Shown piece after piece: positions 6,683-13,061 of a stretch of DNA of 17,081 bases (within the stretch, counting starts at the first letter, position 1; every line of letters starts with the position of its first letter). Location of the stretch: assembly GCA_028599035.1 (NCBI GenBank), contig JAQRMT010000020.1, positions 1 to 17,081 on the forward strand, given 5' to 3'. The position numbers were made by a program, and so were the translations under genes. Under the pieces are notes generated by a model, which saw only the letters and a list, made by a program, of their open reading frames with translations, was not told the DNA's origin and made no database searches. Source of the DNA: Gammaproteobacteria bacterium. Lineage in GTDB: Bacteria > Pseudomonadota > Gammaproteobacteria > PS1 > Pseudothioglobaceae.

Positions 6683-8848
6683 TTAAACAAATTCTAAATT
6701 AGCATAAGTACTGATAAGCCATTTAGTGCCGGCGGTTTTGAATTTGACTTGTACTCTAGCGCTGTCGCCATTGCCTTCAAAATTAAGCACAGTACCGAAG
6801 CCGAATTTGGCGTGTTTAACGGTTCTGCCGATGGATAATTCGCCATTTGCACTGGGTTTAATATCTTGGTTAAGCGAATCATCTTCTTGATAGTTTTGTG
6901 ATGTTGCACCATATTTTTGTTTAATTTGGTTAAGATATTTGCTTGGAACTTCTGAGAGGAATCGAGAAGGGTGAGCGTAGGTAGATTGTCCGTGCAAAAA
7001 GCGTTTAATGGCAAAGGACAGCGATAGTTTTTTCATTGCACGAGTCATGCCCACATAGCACAATCGTCTTTCTTCGTCCATCAAATGTGGCTCGTCTTTG
7101 GATTGCCTAGAGGGGAACAAATCCTGCTCCATGCCTGTTAAAAATACATAAGGAAATTCCAAGCCTTTGGCTGAGTGAATGGTCATTAATTGCACATTTT
7201 GAGTGGGAGGTGCATTGGTGTCGCCACTGGAGTCGAGTGATGCTAGGGAGATAAATCCCAGTGTCTCACTCATGTCGCTGTCTTCTTCGTGAGTGTATTG
7301 CTTGGCTGCGGCAATCAGTTCTTCTAGGTTGGCAGTTTTACTACCCGCTTTGTCGGTTTTATCGTTAGAATAATGTGTAATTAGCCCTGATGCTTTAATC
7401 AAGTGGGCGACTTTTTCGGATAAATCTAGGTGCTTAGTATCGTCTTGCATTTGTCCAATTAGTTGAGTGAATCCAACCAAGGCATTGGCAGCACGAGTGG
7501 GCAATGTTGATGCCATGCTGGCTGCTGCTTGGAATAAATTGGTTTGGTTTTCTCGTGCAAATTCTCGCACTTTTTCAACGGTGGTATTGCCAATGCCACG
7601 GGTTGGGAAATTCACCACTCGTTCAAAGGCAACATTGTCAGCAGTGGTTTCCATTAAGCGCAAATAACATAAGGCATCTTTGATTTCAGCCCGTTCAAAA
7701 AAGCGCAAACCGCCGTAAATAATATAAGGAATATTGTATTTAATCAGTCGTTCTTCGAACCCTCTAGATTGCGCATTTGAGCGATAAAGAATAGCGCACT
7801 CATTAGCCGATGCGCCACCATCAAGGTGTTTTTGAATGGTGCTAACGACGAAATCTGCCTCATCAGTTTCTGTGCGTGCTTCGTATAAATCAATCAGTTC
7901 GCCATCGCCAGCATCTGTCCATAGAGACTTGCCCATACGGTTTGAATTATGCGCAATCAGTGCATTTGAGGCGTTTAGAATGTTACCTGTTGAGCGATAA
8001 TTTTGCTCAAGACGGATAGTTTGAATGGGTGCGAAATCGGTTTCTAGTTTGGTAATATTTTCAATTTTTGCGCCACGCCAGCCGTAAATAGATTGATCGT
8101 CATCGCCGACACAAAATACCTTATTATTACCATCAAACAGCAGTTTAATCCATTTGTATTGCACGGTATTTGTGTCTTGAAATTCGTCCACTAAGATATG
8201 TGCAAAGCGGGTTTGATAGTGTGTGAGCAACGCTGGATTATTTTTCAGTAACTCGTAACTACGCACTAATAATTCAGCGAAGTCAATCAGGTCATTGGCA
8301 TTGCAATGCGTTTCGTAGAGTTTAAATATTTCAAGACTTTTTTTGATAAAATAATTGTGCCCTGCCTCAATATCGTTCGGACGAATACCTTCATCTTTTT
8401 GCTGATTAATAAACCATTGAATTTTTCTCACTGGGAATTTAGACTCGTCAAGTTGATTTTCTTTCATCAGGCGTTTAACAATGCGGTATTGATCTTGCTG
8501 ATCCAGAATTTGAAATTGAGAGCTGAGATTTGCCTCAGCAGGATGAGCACGCAACAATCGATGTGCCAAGCCATGAAAAGTGCCAACCCACATACTTCTG
8601 ATAGGTCGTCTCAATAGCATATTAAGTCGTTCACGCATCTCGTTGGCTGCTTTATTGGTAAAAGTTACCGCTAAAATAGCATCAATATGAAGGTTTTTTT
8701 GTGTGACTAAATAAGCAATGCGATGGGTTAGCACTCGGGTTTTTCCAGAGCCTGCGCCCGCTAATATTAAGGCACTTTGTGATTCATTTAAAGTGACTGA
8801 TTGAGATTGCTCGTTATTTAGTCCATCAATTATTTCGGATAAATTCAT
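6683..8848 (-). CDS. uvrD: DNA helicase II UvrD
   Basis: A superfamily 1A helicase that unwinds 3'-to-5' in nucleotide-excision and mismatch repair. At 721 residues it nearly equals E. coli UvrD (720). Motifs run in order: Walker A GAGSGKT at 31-37, VTFTNKAANEM (Ia), GTFHGLAHRLLR, DEFQDTN with DEFQ at 221-224 (II), CVGDDDQSIYGWRGA (III), EQNYRSTGNIL (IV), LMTIHSAKGLEFPYVFLTGME (V) and EERRLCYVGMTRA (VI). The C-terminal tail has the HAKFGFGTVLNFEG segment that in UvrD/PcrA contacts RNA polymerase. No Shine-Dalgarno is evident upstream of the ATG. It shares a divergent intergenic region of about 120 bases with the small RMF-like gene. Confidence 0.97.
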   Translation of the reverse strand: MNLSEIIDGLNNEQSQSVTLNESQSALILAGAGSGKTRVLTHRIAYLVTQKNLHIDAILAVTFTNKAANEMRERLNMLLRRPIRSMWVGTFHGLAHRLLRAHPAEANLSSQFQILDQQDQYRIVKRLMKENQLDESKFPVRKIQWFINQQKDEGIRPNDIEAGHNYFIKKSLEIFKLYETHCNANDLIDFAELLVRSYELLKNNPALLTHYQTRFAHILVDEFQDTNTVQYKWIKLLFDGNNKVFCVGDDDQSIYGWRGAKIENITKLETDFAPIQTIRLEQNYRSTGNILNASNALIAHNSNRMGKSLWTDAGDGELIDLYEARTETDEADFVVSTIQKHLDGGASANECAILYRSNAQSRGFEERLIKYNIPYIIYGGLRFFERAEIKDALCYLRLMETTADNVAFERVVNFPTRGIGNTTVEKVREFARENQTNLFQAAASMASTLPTRAANALVGFTQLIGQMQDDTKHLDLSEKVAHLIKASGLITHYSNDKTDKAGSKTANLEELIAAAKQYTHEEDSDMSETLGFISLASLDSSGDTNAPPTQNVQLMTIHSAKGLEFPYVFLTGMEQDLFPSRQSKDEPHLMDEERRLCYVGMTRAMKKLSLSFAIKRFLHGQSTYAHPSRFLSEVPSKYLNQIKQKYGATSQNYQEDDSLNQDIKPSANGELSIGRTVKHAKFGFGTVLNFEGNGDSARVQVKFKTAGTKWLISTYANLEFV

Positions 8849-8857
8849 AATTTTTTA

Positions 8858-8885
8858 TTGTGTGTTGGTTTTAAATGGTTATAAT
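8858..8885 (+). promoter_or_regulatory. candidate sigma-70 promoter for the small acidic protein gene
   Basis: TTGTGT at 8858-8863, a 16-base spacer and a perfect TATAAT at 8880-8885. This predicts a start near 8892 and a leader of about 75 bases to the ATG at 8968. The rest of the 119-base intergenic region (8849-8967) is AT-rich and contains other weak -10-like strings (TATAAA at 8937) but no clear operator. The promoter used by the divergent uvrD was not identified. Confidence 0.5.
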
Positions 8886-8967
8886 ATTACCTTTCTCTTA
8901 TATCGAACAATTTGAGTTTGATTAAGAGTAAGAAATTATAAACATTATTTATTAAGGAGTGGCAGTA

Positions 8968-9153
8968 ATGACATACTACGAAGGCGTTAAAAAAATGGAA
9001 GAAATGGGCGTAAACGACAACTATATTCAAGGTTGGGTAGCTGGTTTTTTAAACAATCCTGAGATTGAAGAGCAAAGAATTACTGACGAGTGGGAGTCTG
9101 GTTTTGAAGATGGCAAAGAACACACAGATTCAAATTTTGCAAACTTTACTTAA
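8968..9153 (+). CDS. small acidic protein, RMF-like pattern, 61 aa
   Basis: The start is the ATG at 8968, eight bases after a perfect AAGGAG (8954-8959); an upstream GTG at 8959 overlaps that site and is unlikely. The 61-residue protein has no membrane segment. Its core, Q-G-W-x-A-G-F...NNP...W-E-S-G-F-E-D-G, resembles the spacing of ribosome modulation factor (G-Y-x-A-G...P...W-L-G-G-W). Against that, it is strongly acidic (14 Asp/Glu against 4 Lys/Arg), whereas RMF is basic and binds rRNA, so a ribosome role is only a suggestion. A strong ribosome site, its own promoter and its own terminator suggest a well-expressed single-gene transcript. Function is unknown. Confidence 0.8.
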   Translation: MTYYEGVKKMEEMGVNDNYIQGWVAGFLNNPEIEEQRITDEWESGFEDGKEHTDSNFANFT

Positions 9154-9177
9154 TCGTTAATTAAACAAAGTTTTTTT

Positions 9178-9203
9178 AAAGCCCCGTTTACGGGGTTTTT
9201 TTT
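9178..9203 (+). terminator. rho-independent terminator after the small acidic gene
   Basis: The stem CCCCG (9182-9186) pairs with CGGGG (9191-9195) across a TTTA loop. It is extended outward by a G-T pair and three A-T pairs and is followed by eight T residues (9196-9203). This is a textbook intrinsic terminator, 24 bases after the stop codon, and it ends just before epmB. Confidence 0.9.
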
Positions 9204-9209
9204 CATTCT

Positions 9210-10154
9210 ATGAATAATTGGCAGCGTAATACACACAACACACTGAAAGGTGCGGACAGTTGTAATGCTTTTTTTAAAACTCGGCAATTTAAAGACCAAA
9301 ACTTCCCCCTTAAAATCCCCTTGGAATTTGCCAGTCTTATTGATAAAGATGATCCCAATGACCCATTATTAAAACAAGTCATTTCAGCTGAGACACCCAA
9401 AAGGTGTATTAAGCCTGGTTTTTCAATTGAGCCATTGGGAGATGGGGATAATGCACCTGTTGCGGGACTTATTCATAAATACCCTAATCGTGTTTTATTG
9501 ATTGCATCTAGAGTTTGTGCGATTCATTGTCAGTATTGTTTCCGGCAAAATTTTAATTATAGCGAGCATGATGCTATCAGTAATTGGCAAGCGATTGAGG
9601 GCTATATTCGTACCCATCCACACATTAATGAGGTGATATTAAGTGGTGGTGATCCATTGAGTTTGAGTGATGAGAAGCTACAAGTTTTGATGAATGGTAT
9701 TGCCGATATTTCGCACATTGATACCCTGCGACTTCATACGCGTAGTGCTGTGGCTACGCCGAGCAGAATAACCACTGAATTGGTAAAAATTCTGAATGAA
9801 ACTAGACTCAGCGTAGTACTGGTTACCCATGTTAATCATGCCAATGAATTGTCAGATGAATTTGCCAAGGCGATACAGCAATTAGGCAAAGTGACCCTGC
9901 TTAATCAATCGGTTTTGTTAAGGGGCGTGAATGATTCTGTGTCAGTTTTGAGCGCACTTTCTCTGCGTTTGTTTGAGCTAGGAATTTTGCCTTATTATTT
10001 ACATTTGCTAGACAAAGTTAGCGGCTCAGAGCATTTTTTAGTCAGCGATAAAAGCGCTGTTAAGCTGCATAAAGAACTGGGCAAAAAACTTAGTGGTTAT
10101 TTAGTGCCAAGGCTGGTAAGAGACGAAAACCGTGAGGCTAAAACCTGGCTTTAG
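9210..10154 (+). CDS. epmB: EF-P (R)-beta-lysylation enzyme, lysine 2,3-aminomutase EpmB
   Basis: EpmB converts (S)-alpha-lysine to (R)-beta-lysine, which EpmA attaches to elongation factor P. It is a radical-SAM, PLP-dependent enzyme. The 314-residue protein shows the C-x3-C-x2-C cluster motif at C103, C107 and C110 (CAIHCQYCFRQNF), the SAM-contacting SGGDPLSLSD, and family blocks DDPNDPLLKQV, APVAGLIHKYPNR, TLLNQSVLLRGVND, LPYYLHLLDKVSGSEHF and KLSGYLVPRLVRD. The last three closely match E. coli EpmB (342 aa, with a longer N- and C-terminus). The ATG has no Shine-Dalgarno and lies six bases past the T-run of the preceding terminator; an in-frame stop at 9177 rules out a longer start. Neither efp nor epmA is in the window. 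The 3' end overlaps the convergent thioredoxin gene by four bases. Confidence 0.95.
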   Translation: MNNWQRNTHNTLKGADSCNAFFKTRQFKDQNFPLKIPLEFASLIDKDDPNDPLLKQVISAETPKRCIKPGFSIEPLGDGDNAPVAGLIHKYPNRVLLIASRVCAIHCQYCFRQNFNYSEHDAISNWQAIEGYIRTHPHINEVILSGGDPLSLSDEKLQVLMNGIADISHIDTLRLHTRSAVATPSRITTELVKILNETRLSVVLVTHVNHANELSDEFAKAIQQLGKVTLLNQSVLLRGVNDSVSVLSALSLRLFELGILPYYLHLLDKVSGSEHFLVSDKSAVKLHKELGKKLSGYLVPRLVRDENREAKTWL

Positions 10155-10624
10155 CGTATTGATTTTTCTAAAGTTTCAATATCAATTTCACCCATATAGT
10201 AATTAATTAGTGCGCCATCAGGGGCATAAATATAGGTGGTTGGCATACCAATTATTTCGCCAAATTTGCTAAATTCAGAGCGGTTTTTGTCATCAGATAA
10301 AACAATGGGATAATTCACCATAAAACTGTCGGTAAATTCGGTAATTTTGTCGATATTGGCTTGCTCATAATCCATACCCAATACCTCTACTTTGTTTGAA
10401 TGTTTGTCGTAAAAATCAACAAAAGCAGGAATTTCTTTCAAACAAGGTGGACACCAAGTTGCCCAAAAATTAACCACCAAGTACTTGCCTTTAACGCTGT
10501 CGTTATTATGGGTTTTTCCGTTCATATCTACTACTGAAAACTCAGGTAATTTAATGTTTTTCTCAAGAGCAACAGCGCTTAAAGGCAAAATTAGAGCGAG
10601 TATAATAAGGGCTTTTTTCATCAT
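10151..10624 (-). CDS. periplasmic TlpA/ResA-type thioredoxin
   Basis: 157 residues with an N-terminal signal peptide (MMKKALIILALILPLSAVA), so it is exported or membrane-tethered in the periplasm. The thioredoxin fold is clear: VVNFWATWCPPCLKEIPAF with active-site cysteines C58 and C61, and the cis-proline strand GMPTTYIYAPDG. The order (AhpC/TSA-like start PEFSVVDMNGKT, then CPPC) is that of TlpA/ResA/DsbE proteins, which reduce disulfides in apocytochromes or other envelope proteins. No cytochrome-maturation gene is adjacent, so its partner is unknown. Two consecutive ATG codons open the gene, and either may be used. It is divergent from arsC with 11 bases between the start codons, and its stop overlaps that of epmB. 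Confidence 0.9.
   Translation of the reverse strand: MMKKALIILALILPLSAVALEKNIKLPEFSVVDMNGKTHNNDSVKGKYLVVNFWATWCPPCLKEIPAFVDFYDKHSNKVEVLGMDYEQANIDKITEFTDSFMVNYPIVLSDDKNRSEFSKFGEIIGMPTTYIYAPDGALINYYMGEIDIETLEKSIR
10579..10606 (+). promoter_or_regulatory. possible arsC promoter inside the tlpA-like signal-peptide region
   Basis: A perfect TATAAT at 10601-10606 lies 30 bases before the arsC ATG, with a poor -35 (TTAAAG at 10579-10584, 16-base spacer). Because only 11 bases separate the two divergent start codons, the promoter for arsC must lie in the coding sequence of its neighbour, as here. The weak -35 keeps confidence low. Confidence 0.35.
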
Positions 10625-10635
10625 AGGTATTTAAA

Positions 10636-10983
10636 ATGAGTGCAACAATTTATCATAATCCCAGATGCACGAAATCTAGGCTGACCTTAGGTATTTTAGA
10701 AGAAAAAGGCGTTGATTTTCAGGTAATTAAATATTTAGACAATACCCCATCTGCTAAAGAGTTAAAAGTATTACTTGGCGAATTAAAACTGGATGCCAGG
10801 TCATTGATGCGGACTTCTGAGCGTGTTTATAAAGACAATCATCTGGATAATGAATCGCTGAATGAGGCTGATTTAATTCAAGCAATGGTTGATAATCCAA
10901 TACTTATAGAGCGGCCTATTGTTAAAACCGATAAAGGCACGATAATTGGACGACCACCTGAGAATGTATTGGCGATTATTTAA
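10636..10983 (+). CDS. arsC: ArsC-family reductase (YfgD-like)
   Basis: 115 residues of the ArsC/Spx thioredoxin-like fold: IYHNPRCTKSRLTLGIL with the nucleophilic C11, and downstream IQAMVDNPILIERPIV and GRPPENVLAI, which closely match E. coli YfgD (119 aa). Classical plasmid ArsC is about 140 residues. The family reduces arsenate with glutathione and glutaredoxin, but YfgD-type members are not proven arsenate reductases and may have another thiol role. No ars operon partner (arsR, arsB, acr3) is in the window. AGGT seven bases upstream supports the start. It ends five bases before the convergent barrel gene, leaving no room for a separate terminator. Confidence 0.9.
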   Translation: MSATIYHNPRCTKSRLTLGILEEKGVDFQVIKYLDNTPSAKELKVLLGELKLDARSLMRTSERVYKDNHLDNESLNEADLIQAMVDNPILIERPIVKTDKGTIIGRPPENVLAII

Positions 10984-10988
10984 AGGCC

Positions 10989-12266
10989 TCAAAAAGAATA
11001 ACTAATTTTGGCAAAAATTCTGTCGTTGTCTTTAATCGAGTCCGTTATGGCAGAGCCACCCATATAATCAATAATGCCGCCACTAATTGAAAGTGTGTCA
11101 TCAATGGCGTAATCCAGTGAAACCCTAGCAAAGCCACCTTCGTCATATTTTTTACCAAAAGCGGCTAAAACTGCAGTTAGATCAAGTGTTTGATTAAGAT
11201 ATGATTGGGTAAAACGCAAAGCGTGTTGATAGGTTTTTTGTTGGGTAAAGTTGTTAGATTGGGTGTTTATTATAGGCTCATAATCATTGATTTTTCTCAG
11301 TGCTAATTCATAACCAATTGAGCCGTCGCTAATACCCGTGTATTCCACACCAATTAAGCCATCTATTCTTGATTTTGTGCTATCAAGCCCTGAGTATTTA
11401 ATGGTGTCAAAATAGGCGACCTCTGTTTTTAACAAAAAGCTATCAACCACTTGATTGTAGGCAAGGCCTAGCATTTTTGATTTGTTGTCAAATTGTAGAA
11501 CGCCACCCTCAAGATAAGGCTTATCAAGATAAGTATCGGCATAATAGAGGCCAAAATCATAGCCAGGAAACTCACCTGTTAGACTGAGTGCAATACCTGT
11601 ATTTTCCAAGCTATCACTGGGTTTATTCTCTGATAAATCAGTATTTGTTTTAAAATCAGAGCCGAATTTTGGATTTTCACTAAAACGATTCTCGTGCAAA
11701 ATAGCGGCAGAAAATTTTAACGCATCTTGATAATAATCTAATTTGCTCATCAATCTGCCAAGGCGTAAATTTTTAATATCAACCAAACCCGGCGTACGAT
11801 TGTCCAAAGGGTTTAGAATATCAGTAATGCGAATAGAATCGGATTTACCCCAGACAACAATTTGCCTACCAATTTTAAAATCAAGCTTGGTGTTAAAGCT
11901 GCCTTCAATATTTAATTCATTGAAATTTAACTCATTTTCGTAGCCGTTAGGCGTTGTTGCATAATTACTGCTTTCCTTGAAAATGAAATCGTGGTAAGCC
12001 TTTAAATTACTGTTTATCTTAAAACCATTGTCCATTTTATAGTCAGCGGTTAAATCCAACAAAAATTTAGTGGAAGATAGGTTTTTATCGTTGTTAAGAT
12101 TGTAATGCGATTCTAAATTAATAGAGCCATACACAGAACCTTTTGCAGGTGGCACAATATTAACGATTGTTTCGTCAATATTGTCATCAAATCCATCATC
12201 AAAGCCTTCTTCGGCGTTCAGTGAAAAAGTGACTAAAAAGGTTAAAAAGAATAAAGCAGATCTCAT
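10989..12266 (-). CDS. outer-membrane beta-barrel protein, DUF1302-like
   Basis: 425 residues with a signal peptide (MRSALFFLTFLVTFSLNA, likely cut before EEG), then an acidic Asp-rich linker and many alternating amphipathic strands. The C-terminus AKISYSF ends in phenylalanine, the usual signal for outer-membrane insertion by the Bam machine. The block GRQIVVWGKSDSIRITDILN with PLDNR is characteristic of DUF1302-type barrels, which lie near RND pumps and LolA-like proteins in many proteobacteria and have no firmly established substrate. Its ATG directly abuts the stop of the LolA-like gene (TAA then ATG), so the two are co-translated. In this context it is probably the outer-membrane step of the export unit; that role is inferred. 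Confidence 0.85.
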   Translation of the reverse strand: MRSALFFLTFLVTFSLNAEEGFDDGFDDNIDETIVNIVPPAKGSVYGSINLESHYNLNNDKNLSSTKFLLDLTADYKMDNGFKINSNLKAYHDFIFKESSNYATTPNGYENELNFNELNIEGSFNTKLDFKIGRQIVVWGKSDSIRITDILNPLDNRTPGLVDIKNLRLGRLMSKLDYYQDALKFSAAILHENRFSENPKFGSDFKTNTDLSENKPSDSLENTGIALSLTGEFPGYDFGLYYADTYLDKPYLEGGVLQFDNKSKMLGLAYNQVVDSFLLKTEVAYFDTIKYSGLDSTKSRIDGLIGVEYTGISDGSIGYELALRKINDYEPIINTQSNNFTQQKTYQHALRFTQSYLNQTLDLTAVLAAFGKKYDEGGFARVSLDYAIDDTLSISGGIIDYMGGSAITDSIKDNDRIFAKISYSF

Positions 12267-13061
12267 TTACAAGCCTTTTTCAATTCTACGAACACTAAAC
12301 ATTTCATCGTCAATAGCAATATTAATTTTAATATCACGATTATTCAAAATAGTTTTGTGCAGCGTTTTTTTGCCAGATTTTGTCGTCATTGTTGTTTGTG
12401 TTGCTATCCAAATATCATCAATTTTCTTTATTTTACGAACATCCATATATTTAACTCTACTGGCTTTTTTAAGATAAAACTTAGCACGGACAAGCATATG
12501 GTTATCTTTACGAATGTATAAAATACTTTTGGTGTATCCAGTTTCATCAATCACCGCTTTATTTCTAGGCAAAGATTGAATAACCCATACTGGATTTTTC
12601 CCGTCTTTGCGTTTAATTGCACTTTCTTTTAAAAGTTTAAAGTGATAATCATCAAGGTTTTTATCAGTCATATCGGCATAAGAAAAATCACTGCCCATAA
12701 AAGCGCCATCTTTATCACTAGCAGGAATGCGTTTGGTTTTTTTAAGTGCAGGGAGATACATCCACTGGTCGTCGTCTTTGTCGTCGTCGCTATAATCAAA
12801 GGTTAAAAATGCAGTGTTTTTAACATCGCTGGGGGATAGGAAAAAGATAGATTTGTGCTCAGTATTTTCATTTATATCTTTAGAGAATGTGCGCATTTGT
12901 CTGATGCGTTTTTTCTTGTGCTTATCGATTAGAATCATTTGCAGGGTGGAAACAATACTATTGCCATCATCTCTTGCATCGACTTTTTGCATAATTTCTA
13001 AACCTGTTAAAGCATTGACGCTAAAACTTAAAAATAAAATGAGTGATAGTAGCTTTTTCAT
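12267..13061 (-). CDS. LolA-like periplasmic outer-membrane lipoprotein-sorting family protein
   Basis: 264 residues with a cleavable signal peptide (MKKLLSLILFLSFSVNA). The central block DDDQWMYLPALKKTKRIPAS (about residues 97-116) followed by FMGSDFSYADM (about 121-131) is diagnostic of the LolA-like family (PF17131 type). Members have the half-open barrel that in LolA and LppX shields a lipid chain. It is not LolA itself, which is shorter and lacks this block. It lies between an RND pump and an outer-membrane barrel, sharing one base with the pump's stop (TAATG) and abutting the barrel's start. This suggests it carries a hydrophobic cargo across the periplasm. The codons for the acidic DDDKDDD stretch form a small GTC-rich repeat near 12770-12790. 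Confidence 0.88.
   Translation of the reverse strand: MKKLLSLILFLSFSVNALTGLEIMQKVDARDDGNSIVSTLQMILIDKHKKKRIRQMRTFSKDINENTEHKSIFFLSPSDVKNTAFLTFDYSDDDKDDDQWMYLPALKKTKRIPASDKDGAFMGSDFSYADMTDKNLDDYHFKLLKESAIKRKDGKNPVWVIQSLPRNKAVIDETGYTKSILYIRKDNHMLVRAKFYLKKASRVKYMDVRKIKKIDDIWIATQTTMTTKSGKKTLHKTILNNRDIKINIAIDDEMFSVRRIEKGL

Noticed and set aside
8959..8967. GTG start for the small acidic protein
   Set aside because: It overlaps the AAGGAG ribosome site that is ideally spaced for the ATG at 8968.
12768..12790. GTC triplet repeat as a phase-variable tract
   Set aside because: It encodes an acidic DDDKDDD stretch in frame; triplet changes would not shift the frame, and similar acidic runs occur in this family.
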